Shown piece after piece: positions 13,196 to 25,314 of a stretch of DNA of 64,000 bases (its first letter is position 1; each line of letters starts with the position of its first letter). The notes under the pieces were generated by a model. It saw nothing but the letters and a program-made list of their open reading frames with translations, made no database searches and had not been told where the DNA came from. A program made the translations under genes and the position numbers. The DNA is from Cavia porcellus (lineage: Eukaryota; Chordata; Mammalia; Rodentia; Caviidae), in the NCBI RefSeq assembly GCF_034190915.1, contig NW_026947509.1, forward strand, positions 32,434,767 through 32,498,766. The letters run 5' to 3'.

Positions 13196-13639
13196 CAGTT
13201 ACTTTCCGTGGTAGCCAGGATTTATCAAGCATTACCAAGGATTTTGAGTGGGAGATGACTCTGGATTGCCCAAGCAGACTCAGTGTCATCAAGAGGGTCC
13301 TCATAAGAGAGAGGGAAAGGGCAGGGCCAGCGAGAAGATGGAGCAGTGATGGAAGCAGACGGTAGAGCTTTGCATGGCGAGGGGCACAGGCCAGAGAGCA
13401 CAGGTGACCGCAGAAGCGGGAAGCGGCAGGGAAGTACACTGTGCTCTGGAGCCAACACCCGGAAGACAGCACTGTCCGCACCTTCACCGTAGCCTGAGGA
13501 GAGCGTGGAAACTTTTTGGAGCTGTAAGATGAGACCTGTGCCTTATTTTGAGACACAGCTTGGGGCAGTTTGCTCCCTGCCCCACACAGGAATAGCTTGC
13601 TCAGATAGTAACATCCCACACTGAAGCGGTATATGTCTA

Positions 13640-16600
13640 CAGTCTACACCATCATCACACAAAACCCATGGTTTGCCATAGAGCTCATTATTGATACTGT
13701 ACATTCCAAGTTTGAACAAATATGCAGTGGTATAAATCTACCATTGTGGTACGACAGAGCGTAGTTTCCCAGTGCTCCATGCACTGCCCTCTGCCTTCCT
13801 TCTAAGAAGGAAACACACTAACCATTTCACAGTCTCCATAGTTTTGCCCTTTCCAGAACATCATCTAGTTGAAATCCCAGCAAACCCTTTCTGATTGGCT
13901 TCTTTCCTTCAGCAGGTGACATCTAAGCTTCCTCCGTGTGTTTCTTGGATCCATACCTCCCTTTTCCTTTGTGCCGAATAATACTTCATTGCCCAGATAC
14001 ACCACGGTTTAGTTACTCACTGTCCCACTCAGGGACACCTTGTGTACCTCCAACTTTGGGCAATTATTAACGAAGCTACTGTAAAGATCTGTGAGCTGAT
14101 CTGTGGCTGTGTTTCAGCCTCATTTGGGTAAATCTGAAGGAATGAGTTGCTGGGCAATAAGGTAAGAAAATGCTTAGTTCTGTGAGAAACTTCAGACTCC
14201 AGTCCAATGTGACTGTACCATCATGCATTTCCAAGCAGTGACCCGAGCTCCTGTTGGTCTGCATCCTCATCACCATTTGGTGTTGTCAGTGCTTTGTTTT
14301 TGGCCTTGCCAGTGGACACGTACCATGCTCTTGTTTTAATTTGCAGTTCCGTAATGACAGATGATACTGAACAGTTTTCACCTGCTTATTTGCCAGATGT
14401 ATGGCTACTTCAGTGAGATTATGTACATCCTGAAGTTGAGTGGTGTCTTCTCTGGCCTTATCCTTCAATATGGAGGCATCTTTTCTGGATTATTTGTATC
14501 TTCCTGCAAACCCTAAGAACAGTGTTGATCACCACAAAATAACCTGCTGGGACTGTGTTGAATTTAGTTTATTGAGGGAGAACTGACACCTTGTCAACAT
14601 TGAGTCTCCCTTCCTGCCCATGGCATGGAGTAAAGTACTCATTTTTAGTACTTTGATATCACTCAAGACAGTTTTGCAGTGTTCCTTCAATAGACCTTCT
14701 GTACATTATGTCAGATTTACACCTTTCCATTCTGGGGGTTCCTGACACAAACGGTAATGTGTTTTTGGTTCCAACACTTGTTTATCGCTGGCATGGAAAT
14801 AAGTGATTGGTTTTTGCACATTATCGTCGCTCTAGTTATTTATTATCCTCATAATTTATCTTGATTCATTCAGATTTGCTTTTGTCTTCAAGAAAAGATT
14901 AGAGAGAATTGGGATAACTTTTCCTTTAATTGTTCAGTACAATTCTCCTATGAACACATCCAGTGGGTTCCTGTTTGGAAAGTTATTGGCTCAGTTTCTT
15001 TAATAGCAATATAGCATTTTCTATTTTTTTTATGTATGATTTAAGGGAGACCATGCCATGTAAGGAACTGGTCCATTTCATCTAGGTTATCAGATTTTTG
15101 GCTATGGATTTGTTCACAGTATTCAACTATTATCCTTTAATGTCATGGGAGCTGTTGTGGTGTCCTATATTTCATTCCTGACACTGACAATTATGTCCTC
15201 TCACTGTTTTACTATTGGCTTAGCTGGAGGCTGATTGATTTATTGATCCTTTCTAAGAACCAGCATTTGGCTTCATTGATTTTTCTCTGTTTGTTTTCTA
15301 TCTTTAATTTGATTGGTTTTAGCTTTAACCTCTACTATTTTTTGTCTGTCTACTTGGGATTTAATTTGCTCCTCTTTTCCTGGTTTCCTAAGGTGTAGGC
15401 TTAGAGTATTGGTTTAAGATAGTTCTTCTCTTTTGTATGTGCAAGGGTTACCCTAAGCACTGCCTTTACCACATGCCATGTACTTTGACAAGCTGTATTT
15501 TCATTTTTATTTACTTCAATACATCTTTAAAAATAACTCTTGAGATTTCTTCTTTGGAACATATGCAGTTGAAAGGCTTGTTGTTTCATCTTCAAGTATT
15601 TTGTCAGAATCCAGAAATCTTTCCACTGCAGATTTCTAGTGCAATTCCCTTCTGGTGCTCTGAGAGTAAATATTGCATAATTCCTATTCTTTTAAATTGG
15701 GTAAGGTATGTTTTACAGCTGAATCTGGTCTGTTTTGGTGGATGCTTCATGTGAACCTGAGAAGAATGTGTAATCTGCAGTTATTGAATAATGTAACCTG
15801 TAGATGTCAATTATACCCACTTGATTGATGGTGCTATTGAATTTGGTTGTGTGTTTACTGATTCCCGCCTTACAGAATCTATTTCTGATAGAAAGGCAAT
15901 AAAGTTTCTGATGATAATAGTGGATTCGTCTATTTCTCCTGGAAGTTCTGTCAGATTTTGCCTCACAGCACCTGATGCCCTGTTATTGGGAGCATACAAA
16001 TTGAGAATTATTTGTCTTCTTCAAGAACTGGCCCTTTTATCATTACATATTTCCCTTCTTTATCCCTGAAAACATTCCTTGCTCTAAAGTCTACTCTGCC
16101 TGAAATTAACAGAAATTAACACAGCTTTTCTTGCTTTCTTTTGATTAGCATCAGCATGGTATAGTTTTCTCCATATCTTTTACTTTTAATCAGCCTGTGT
16201 CTTTATACTTAAAGTGGGTCTTTTTGTAGACTATGTATTGCTTTTTTTAAAATCTACCCTGAAAACATCTGCCTTTTAATTTCTGTATTTACATCGTTGA
16301 TGTTTAAATGGATTTTTGATGTAGTTAGATTAATTATTAGTGAGATTTATTATTTTTATCATTGTTTTCTATCTGTTGCTCTTGTTCACTGTTCTGATTT
16401 TTGTCTTCTACACTTTTTCTTTTTTTGGTTTTAGTTAAGCACTTTAAATAATTCTATTTCCCTTCTTAGTATATTTCTTTTTGTTACAATTTGTGGTGAT
16501 TGCCCCACAACTAACCCCACTTCCAAATAACAGATAGTGCAACTACCTTGTAGTAATTGACTATATATTTTATTATGATACATAAAAGATTTTTAATTTT

Positions 16601-17084
16601 CCCCTTTTGTTCCTGTGTGATTGCTGTCATTCATTTCTTTCTTATATAGGCACATAATATATATTAGAATACTTTGTCACTATTATTATTCAGATCAGAC
16701 TATTGTCTTTTAGACCAGCTAAAAGTGAGAAAACTAGTTTTTGTCTCTATTTTTCTAATGCGCTCCAGTTCTTTGGTAGATCCAAGTTTCTGACCTATAT
16801 AAATTTCCTTCTGTTGAAAGAATAACCTTTATCATTTCTAACAAGGCAGGCCTACTGGCAGCAAATTTCATTGCTATTTCTCCTTAACTTTTGAAAAGTG
16901 ACTCTACAAGGTACAAAATTTGAGATTTGTGAGTTTTTTTCTTCCTTAACATTTCAGATATTTTACTCCAATCTCACCTTGCTCTCATGGTTTCTAAGAG
17001 GAAGTCAGATATATTTCTTATCTCTCTTCCCTTATAAGTAAAATGCTTTTTCCTTCTGGCTTCCTTCAAAGAATTTGTCTTTGT
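13640..17084 (-). mobile_element. Old L1/HAL1-like LINE, ORF2 and 3' portion
   Basis: The plus strand is the antisense of L1 ORF2 throughout. It includes the block around 13970-14110 typical of the L1 3' end and the 15820-16200 block of the endonuclease region (caatacatc/tctatttctcctggaagttc). All frames are broken. The orientation is continuous with the 17441-18990 segments. Confidence 0.75.
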
Positions 17085-17440
17085 GTTTGTGAGCCTCCTG
17101 TTACCACAACAGATACCTGAGATAACAGCATATGAGGAAAGCAGGCTGGTTTGGACCCAGAGTCTTGAGTTCTTGATCACGGGCCAATCGTGAAGCAGCA
17201 AATCATGGCAGAAGGACACCGAGGAGCAGAGCCACTCACTACACAGTGGAAGCAGCAGAGACAGGAAAAGGAAGAGGCTGGGCTCCTGCCAGCCCTCCTA
17301 GGGCAGGCTCCCAACACCTCAGATGCATCCAGAACCTGTCTCTGAAAGCTCTCTCCTTTTCCCAACAGTGCCACCAGCTGTGGACCCAGCATTAAACACA
17401 CAGGCCTCTGGGGGACAGCCAGAGCTAAATCATAGCTGCC
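17085..17440 (-). mobile_element. MaLR-like LTR inserted in the old LINE
   Basis: It breaks the LINE. The plus strand reads cctcctgttaccacaacaga, tacctgagataacagc and tcatggcagaaggacacc, an antisense MT/MST-like pattern. Confidence 0.5.
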
Positions 17441-17972
17441 TGGATTTTCTGAATTTTGTGAGTAATATGCTTGGATTTGAGTATTTGTCCTGCTGGTGTT
17501 CTTGAGCTTCCTGCATCTGTGCTTTGATGTCCAGTATGAATCTGGGGGAAATCCTCATTTACTCTTGTTTTAAATATCGCTTTCATTCTTTCCCCCTCTT
17601 TCCTTCTTTCCTTTTCAGTATTCTCACTGTGCATACATTTCACCTTTTGGATTTTTCCATCAGTTCTTGAATATTCTGTTCTGTTTCCTTCACTCTTTGT
17701 TCTTTGCTTCCCAGTTTTGATACTTCTGTAAGTTCATCTTCAGGCTCAAGATTAGCACCATAGTCTCATCCAGTCTGTTAAGGCCTTCAGGACCATCAAT
17801 GGCATTCTTCATCTCTGTTACAGAGTTTTTGATCTCTAGCATTTCCTTTTGGTTTTATTTAGAACTTTCTCACTCTGATGGCATGATCCACCTATTTTTC
17901 CATGTTGTCTACTTTTCTATTAGAGTCTTAGCATATTGTTCATAACTTTAAAAACAACCTCAACTTCTATAG
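17441..17972 (-). mobile_element. Old L1/HAL1-like LINE, 5' portion
   Basis: The T-rich antisense resembles the 5'/ORF1 region of old L1M/HAL1 elements (tttttccatcagttcttgaa ... agcatttccttttggtttt). It is the continuation of 13640-17084. Confidence 0.6.
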
Positions 17973-18720
17973 TTTGAATGTCCCCTCTAATTGGTATGTC
18001 GAAGTTTAACTGCCATTTGGTTGTTAGCAAGAGGTCGGGCATGGCCATATTCACATCACCATTGTGGTTGGAGTGAGGCTGGCTTAAGTCTGAGTGGGTT
18101 TATGATGAAAGAGGAGCACATGACCCTGTTTCCTCTCCTCTTTCTCGTTCGTTCTCTCACCTTGTGATGCCTTCACTTACAGATGTACCACGATGTAGTC
18201 CTTCAATGTTCTGCAGATGTTCCTCATTTAAGGGCAACCTCCCTGTTTAACAACTGTTCCACTTTATGCCTGGCCACTCAGACTTAATGCTTGTCTTTTT
18301 TTTTTTAAGTTTTGTATGTCTAGTTTATAGTGCTTCAATGTCTATTTTTGTACAAAGTCCCTTGTCTAGGCAGTAATTCTTGTTGATGATACTGTATAGT
18401 ACAAAACTGTAATTTTATGTTCTGTTACATATTAGAGTGCTGTGTGAGAGAGTTATGTAAATAAAAACAAAGTCACCAAGCTGGAGTTTCCTTTGACAAT
18501 TTCTTTGTCCTGAATATAATAATATATATACTATGCACACTTTCTCAATTAATGACCAATTCTGTTAACAACCTAGTCACAGGATTGGGACTCGTTTGTT
18601 AAATGGAGATTATATATACTTTCCCACTTCTAAAATCATGATCCAAATAAAATTGTGCTATTTAAAATTTATCCATGCTTAAGTATTATGGTATAGCAGC
18701 AGAAAATGAAGTAAGACATA
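17973..18720 (+). mobile_element. MaLR LTR split by a DNA transposon
   Basis: The left part (17973-18219) starts tagtttgaatgtcccctct. The right part (18610-18720) has aaataaaattgtgctattta and ends gcagcagaaaatgaagtaag, the usual MLT/MST 3' end. The two halves are separated by 18220-18609. Confidence 0.65.
18220..18609 (+). mobile_element. Non-autonomous DNA transposon, copy 1
   Basis: It is homologous to 36247-36608 along its length. The left end is ttcctcattta and the right end taaatggaga (decayed inverse). It has no ORF. It is inserted in the MaLR LTR above. Confidence 0.65.
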
Positions 18721-18990
18721 AATCTGATAATTCCAAAATTTCTGATCTAGCTACTCTGGTTTTGATATTGTTCAGTCTCTCCAAAGTGTGTGTGCTTTTT
18801 CCTTTTAGTATGCTTTGCAATTTTTCTGGAAGGCAGACATGATGTATATGGATGGTGTTCTCTGCTAGGATCTAATAGAAGTTCTAGAGATAGGACACTC
18901 ATAGCATGGGACACACCTATACCAGCAAAAGGTTCTCCTGGAGTTTTAGACTCTCAGACTTTCCTACCATAAACCTACAGAAATCTGTCA
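18721..18990 (-). mobile_element. Old L1/HAL1-like LINE, outermost 5' segment
   Basis: The plus-strand ttcagtctctccaaagtgtg ... gcaatttttctggaaggcag continues the antisense LINE seen before the MaLR insertion. Confidence 0.5.
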
Positions 18991-20184
18991 ATACAATTCA
19001 GTTTTCCTACCCCACCACCAGTTCCCAAGATGATTTTTGTCTATGGATATCTGCTGTAGTCAGTTGTGATCCTCCAAATCCATTGGCCTGTCCCCCCAGT
19101 TATGGGGAACATCGATTTGACTTGTGACCCCATTTTTTGATCAGGCCTAAAAAGTTGATTTTTTAGCCTGATCAGCTTCTTACTTTTCATTAAGACAGAG
19201 TATTGATTCTAAGCTTCTTGCATGCAAGAGAATTAAGCTCTTTTTTGTAAAAGAAATTTCCTCCTGCTCAAGGATTCAGGCAGGTGGAAACTATTAGCAA
19301 TCAAATTATTGATTAAAGAACTAATCAATAATTGCATTAGTATGGTCACCTTTGAATAGTGTTCTACAAATGAGTAGAGATCTTTTGAGATAATATAGAA
19401 CTGGATAACAAATAGCAAAAAACAACAGGACAGTGGAGATAATGCTTAGTTCATTTTAATTCTAACTTTAGAAATTGTAGAAAGCAAATGCTTGTTTCTT
19501 TGCAGAATTTGGATCACTGGAAGATTAGCAAGCTACTACCAAGGATGGAAAACATGGAAAGCATTCATAAACATGAGGCCCCCTCATCACATCTCATTTT
19601 ATAAGGCTGTGAAAATGCAAGAAGGGAGATAGACACACCTGTGCTAGGCAAGGAGAAGTGAGCTCTAAGAACACATAGGGTAGAGTAGAAGATGCTATGA
19701 GGTCTACAGTGCAGATGAAGGAGGACTCAAAGAGGGGATAAGGAAGGATGTGGCCTTGGGATATATGCAAACTCAAGTATGGGGGTTTGAGACGTCTGGG
19801 GGAGGGGGGAGGCTCGCTCACCTTTTCCCCACTGACCTATTGCTATACCCTGCACGAATGTGGTTGCCAAACCCATCCGAATGAGCAAGTTCTGGAAGCT
19901 TTTCTTCCTTTGCCTGTTGGCATCTCCAGAAAGACTGGTTCTTACTGCTTGATCTTAGTGCAGTAAAAGCTGGGGAATAGAATCAGCAAGGTACCCATGG
20001 TGAGAGTCCAGAGACATGGGAGCAGAGACATGCTGTCCTGGAGATGAGACAGCCCTGGACATGGAATGTGGCATGGGTGGAGTTTCTCTCAGTCACCTCT
20101 GTGAGCCCACCTCTCAAGGTTCCTGGGCTGACTGGAGGGCATGCTCTCTGCTGTGTGTACAAAATGCCTCACTACTGCCAGTCT
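18991..20184. other. Unassigned intergenic sequence
   Basis: No gene. It contains a near-perfect inverted repeat at 19138-19174. Confidence 0.35.
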
Positions 20185-20535
20185 TGAACTGAATGGGTCC
20201 CTCCCAAATTCGTATGTTGACACCTGAAATTCTAATGTGGTACTTAAAAATAGGTCCTTTGGGGAATAAATTGACCTAGATGGGGTTGTGAAGGTGGGAC
20301 TGTCAGGATGGGATTAATGTCCTTCCATTAGAAGGAAGAGAAGAGATAATTATAATAAAGAGAAGCCTTGTTCTCCCTGCTGTGTAAGGAGGAACCCACA
20401 GGCCAAAACTTAAGAGCCTTCACTAGGAGCTAACTCTGCTGAAATCTCGGTCTTGGACTTGATTCCCCAGACTCCCAGATTATGAGGAACAAACATCTTT
20501 TGTTTAAGCCTTCTGCTCTCCACTACCTTCTAGGA
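20185..20535 (+). mobile_element. MLT1-like MaLR LTR
   Basis: Sense MLT layout: tgaatgggtccctcccaaat, tcgtatgttgacacctg, taggtcctttggggaataaa, gaaatctcggtcttggactt and a cccagactcccagattatga end region. Confidence 0.7.
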
Positions 20536-20643
20536 GCCCAGACAGACTCAGACAGCACAGTTGCTCTCTGTCCCTATGCAGCCCCTCAAGGCTCCTGCAG
20601 TTCGCCCCAATAAGATGCTTCAGGTGCTTTAGATAGGAAACCA

Positions 20644-20770
20644 CCCCAGCACGCAGGAGGCTGAGGCAGGATTGTTGTGAATTTGAGACCAGTCTGGACT
20701 ACATTGTGAACTCAAGGCCAGCTGACCTGCGTAGCAAGATACTGTTTCAAAAAGACCAATCAAACAAAAA
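20644..20770 (+). mobile_element. B1-type (7SL-derived) SINE, 5'-truncated
   Basis: It reads cccagcacgcaggaggctga, gaatttgagaccagtctgga and atactgtttcaaaaag, then an A-rich tail. It is a monomeric B1/proto-B1 layout, not a dimeric Alu. Confidence 0.75.
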
Positions 20771-22744
20771 ATTTTTAAAAAGAAAGCCACAGCTATTACC
20801 ATCGCCACTGTCACCGGGCCCCCACCCAGGCCACAGCACTTGCAGGCACTGTTTAGACTTTAAACCTCTGTCTGCTCTGCTGACTGTGCTAATCCTCCTC
20901 ACTCAGTTTCTCTGTCTCAAAAGCAGTTTGATCTGACCCAGGCACTGAGAAAGCAGAACAAGCAAGAAAGGAATGGTCTAGAAAACTCTGAGTTGACCAA
21001 CCTATTCTTCTGCAAATGTACTTATTTTAAACCTAGGTTCATTTCACAAGGATACAACTTAGTACCACTGCGGAAGGAAACACTGTAGAGAGTAATTGTC
21101 ACCTTGACTTCCCTGCGCATCCCTTGCATGTGTTTCCCACAGTCCCTCCCACCCTGTAATCACTGAAGCAATGAGGCACTGTTAAATGTGTATAAAGTGA
21201 CTTGTGATCAGAATCAAACCTTTTGTTGGGATCTGGAGCATAAGGGCCCAGGAAGCTTTGTCCAAATGTAAGGACACTGACAGGTTTCAAGGCTGCAAAG
21301 GACCCAAAGGTGATGAGACCTGACCACCCTGCTTTTCCCACACATGGTAACTTGGGAGTGAGGAGCGGTGTGGTGTGTGACATGCCACCAACAGGTCAGG
21401 CCACCCTGAGGCACGCTGCAGATGGAGAACAAGGAAGAACATTAAATATTTGAACTCTGGGCAATTTTTAATCTTCAGCTGTGAAGGGACAGGAGAGTAA
21501 ACATTTCTCTACAGGTGTACCTTCCCAGGGGCTCCCAAGAATGCCACACAGTCACGCCTAATGCTTCTGAAATAGAAAGTCACACCTGCATCTGCAGAGA
21601 GGCTATAGTTTTTTTTTCTGTTGCACAAACTTTACAGTGACACAATAACTTATTTGTGAAGAAGTTCATCACTGTTTGTATTGCACTGTGATTTCTACCA
21701 AGGTCAGAGCCCAGAGAGAAACCTGGCTCTGACTACATTCCTCAGCCCCACCGTGGAGGGCAGTGTGCACCGCCCAAACAGAAAACCACAAGGTTGCTTT
21801 GTTCAATGGAAAATTACTCACTGAAGGTCTGGCCCAGTGGGTAGATAATGTTTGTTCTTAGAAACAGCCTCAGCTAAGGGTGCAGAGTGCATGGGTATCT
21901 TGACACTGTTGTCCTGGCAGCAGGAGATGAGCTGCCCCATCCCTGTCCCTCACACGCTTGCACTCCAGCTTATGCACACAGAAAAGTGGTGCTTTGCAAA
22001 GGCCTTTGCTGGCTGCTGTGCGTTAAGCTCTGCTTCACGGTGGTACTGGTGCTCACAACTCCAGTGTAAAAATAGGCAGAACAAATCAAACAGTTCTGTC
22101 TCCAGATAGTCTTTACACACTCCGGCTTTCTTCTGGGCCAATGACCCCTGCTAAGCAAGGATTGGACATTTCACATCTAAATTGTGTTTGCTACTATTCT
22201 CTCCAAAAGAAAGTGCAAGAAATGTATTAGCTAAATGCGTGGGAAAGACTGGCAAATGCAAAAACTAGCACATTATAAAGATGTATAGATTGATACATAA
22301 ATTATGCATAATTAATATTCCATTCTGACCCTAAAAGAAATACACCTGATTCCATGGATTTGATTTTTTCAGTCTATGGATTTTAAGAAGTCTTTTATTT
22401 GACTAAAGTCTTGTGGGTGGGGAGAAATGCTGTGTAGAAATTGTGAAGATAGAAAGGAATATCCAACACCAAATTCTAAGATCAAATGAAGTTAGCACAA
22501 AAATAAATCACACTTATGAATATCGATATAAACATTCTAAATAACACAGTGCCATAATTGAAGAGTGGTAAGCTATGATCCAGTGGAGTCATTCCAAGTA
22601 TGTCAAGATGGTTTAATACCAGTAATTTGTTAGCATAATTCATGGTATTGTGTTAGCAAAGAATTGTAATATATTTGATAAAATTCAATATACATTTGTG
22701 TCATAAACCCTTAAGGAAAAAAAAGAATAGATACCATCTCCATC
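20771..22744. other. Unassigned intergenic sequence
   Basis: No supported gene or repeat. Confidence 0.35.
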
Positions 22745-22831
22745 TTTTTTTTTTTCTGGTGCGGGGACTCAAACCCAGAATTTCTCATACGCTAGGCAAA
22801 GGCTGTCTGTCTGAGCTACATCCTCAGCACC
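22745..22831 (-). mobile_element. ID-type (tRNA-derived) SINE
   Basis: On the minus strand an A box (GATGTAGCTCAG) and B box (GGTTTGAGTCC, 22765-22775) precede an A-tail seen as an 11-T run on the plus strand. Confidence 0.8.
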
Positions 22832-24689
22832 AATAGATGCAATCTTATGCTTATAAATACAGATACTCCTTCCACCAAGCCAGAAATCAGCATTGTCCTT
22901 AATAGTGAAACACTGAAACGATTCCTTAGAAGGCTGTCGAGTGAGGAGCAAGACGAGGGTGTGTATCATCTTCCTGTTACTGTTAGAATGTGCTCATTGA
23001 AGAAAATCAGGGGAAAAAAGACATTTGAAAAATAGAAAAATCAGGGAAAATGAATACTATTTGCAAAAGTTGTGGGTGTCCACATGAAATATTAAATAGC
23101 AACTGAAAACTCATCAGCAGCAATATGAAAACTAGCAGAAAACTCCAAACCTCATATAGGTTCGTAAATTTATATTATGAACTATAAAGACAAAAGATCT
23201 CACTAATAGCAATAAAAAAAGGAAATACACAGAATACATATACTAAAATTCCTAACTTTTAAAGAACATTTTAAAAAGACTTCAGAAAGAGAAATGTATG
23301 TCTTAGTCTTATGGTGTAAAAGTCAAACATCTAAAGATTTCAGTTTTTCTAAATCAATCTATAAATTTGATGCAATTGATTTGATTCAAAATGCCACCAT
23401 AATGTTTTCAGAATTTGACAAACTCATCTTCATGGTAAGATAAAGTCAGGATGCAGGAAAACCCAGGAGGGACCTGGAAAACCAGAGGAGAGGAGTGGGG
23501 AGGAAGCGGCCTGAGCAGACCCCGGAAACCCGCCTGGGGCAGAGCAGTTTGCTGGGGGCAGATGGAGGCAACGGCATCCGGACACACGCGTGCAAGGCCA
23601 GCAGGGGCTGAGAGCCACTGTGGACGGTGTCTTTGGCAAAGCCTTGGGGCTGACGTGGGCTTCAGTCCTGCAGAGACCCGATGTGCTCTGGCGAGACTCG
23701 CCCCTCCATCAGCCCCATGCCGACTGCCCAAGTTTGGGCTTATCTCTCCCTGCCTGCTTGTGGAACCCAGACTTGGTCCCCTCAGGGACTTTCCTGATAG
23801 GAAACTCACCCTGGTGTTGACTCTAGACTAAGAAATCTGAAGGAAAGGAAATAGCAATGATGCATTTGTGGGGACAGTGATTTTGATACTTCATCTTCCT
23901 TAGCTACTCAAAGATTATTTATTAATGAGATTTATCTTTAGGTTACTCTTGGGCTTACAGGAGCATTGAGCAGAAAATGCAAAGGGTCCATACATCCCAT
24001 CTCCCCACCCTGTGCCTCAACCCCACAAATCCCTGTTAGTGACATGGCGCCTTAGTGTCACACATCTGTCACAACTGATAGACCAGAACTGGTGCACTAG
24101 CATTAACTAGTACAGTCTGCGTGAGGGTTTCCCTGGTGTTGAATAGTCTGTGAGGTTTAACACGCGCAGAATGTCACATCTCCACCATGACAGTGTCACC
24201 CCCACAGCTCCAAGGTGACTTTTCAACATTAAAACTAGACACGAGGGGAAGACAGATCCCTTGACACTGAGATGGTTGGGAATGCTTCTTTTTCCCCTTT
24301 AAACTGTGTCTTTGTTGACCCCGAGTCATTTACCTTTTGGAAATAAGTGTAGTCCTCTTTGCTAGCTCTTTATTCACCTAACTAGTTTCTTGGAAATAAC
24401 ACTGCCAAAGTGAGCAAGTTATTACAGATGGTGACCTTAAAATGTACATTTATCTATACTTAAAAAAAAACAGTGAATATATTTATTTATAAACCTTGCA
24501 TCTCTTTTTAATAACATGGAACGTACAGCAAACGTAAATTGGTCTGAAACATACTGAATAGGGTGACTTTGTGAGCCATCATTTCCTAAAATTCATAGTT
24601 AGCATTCATCTCCTCATGCCATTATTAGTGTCTCATCTAAAAATGTGATAGTTACTGTTATTCTTTTTGAAATTAGGCAATAAAAGAGT
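22832..24689. other. Unassigned sequence downstream of SPP2
   Basis: AT-rich except for a GC-rich patch at 23450-23830 that is open in several frames on both strands. I see no splice or homology support for a gene there. Confidence 0.35.
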
Positions 24690-24795
24690 CTTACAGGAAA
24701 AAGAAGACTTTTATTAGAGACTGGTCAGATGCAAAGTTACATAATTCACACAGTACTTTTCTTTGTTGGAACTTGTCTTCTTTCCATGCTCTTTG
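24690..24795 (-). other. SPP2: SPP2 exon 8, non-coding 3' terminal exon
   Basis: On the minus strand a long polypyrimidine tract and TTAACAG acceptor (exon start 24795) precede about 85 nt of sequence, then AATAAA at 24710-24715 and a likely cleavage point near 24690-24695. The donor just after the SPP2 stop requires a downstream exon. This is the best acceptor-plus-polyA pair I saw in the 6.3 kb below it, and it gives a gene span of about 26 kb, close to the human gene. The 5' boundary is from the splice consensus; the cleavage site is inferred. Confidence 0.75.
24710..24715 (-). terminator. Polyadenylation signal of SPP2 (AATAAA)
   Basis: AATAAA on the minus strand lies 80 nt into the proposed exon 8. 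Downstream comes a T-rich stretch (CTTCTTTTTCC) suitable as a downstream element. Confidence 0.7.
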
Positions 24796-25294
24796 CTGTT
24801 AACAGAGAGAAAGGAGAGAGGTGAGACACCACTGTAGTACCTACATTCCCACAGAGACTCTTGGGACCCAGGATTCTTCGGGGTGTATTGAAGATGGCAC
24901 CGGAGACCAACACAAGTATACAAAGCAAAAAGATCCATGAATGGATGAAAGAATGAGAGGCACAGGAAGAAGAGGTAACCAAGTCAGGAGGACACAGACA
25001 TAGGAAGGAAGGAAGCTGAAGTCTCACAAAGTGAAGGGCCAAACAGACCACCAAGGAAAGGCTCCCAGTTTAGTGGTGGGAGGCTGCTCCTGTGGTGTGA
25101 GGGTGAGAGGGAGAGAGGAACCTGCTAAGTTAGTACAGGTGAAGGCCAGGCTCTGGGCGAGGTACTGGAGATAGGAGCCTCCTTTCATCTACCCACTCAC
25201 CAGCTCATCAGTTCATCCTTCAGTAACCAAGAGAGCTGTGAATATTTATTGGGGATTACAAAGACTAAAAACAATATGATTCTGAATTCAAGAA

Positions 25295-25314
25295 AACACA
25301 CACACACACACACA
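25295..25314. repeat. (CA)n microsatellite
   Basis: About ten uninterrupted CA units. Confidence 0.95.

Noticed and set aside
13185..13619. 144-codon minus-strand frame
   Set aside because: It begins at the end of an MaLR LTR, shows no domain or motif, and fits a chance frame.
23408..23831. Open frames of 126-133 codons on both strands in a GC-rich patch
   Set aside because: Open on both strands at once because stop codons are rare in GC-rich DNA. There is no family resemblance, splice context or polyA support.
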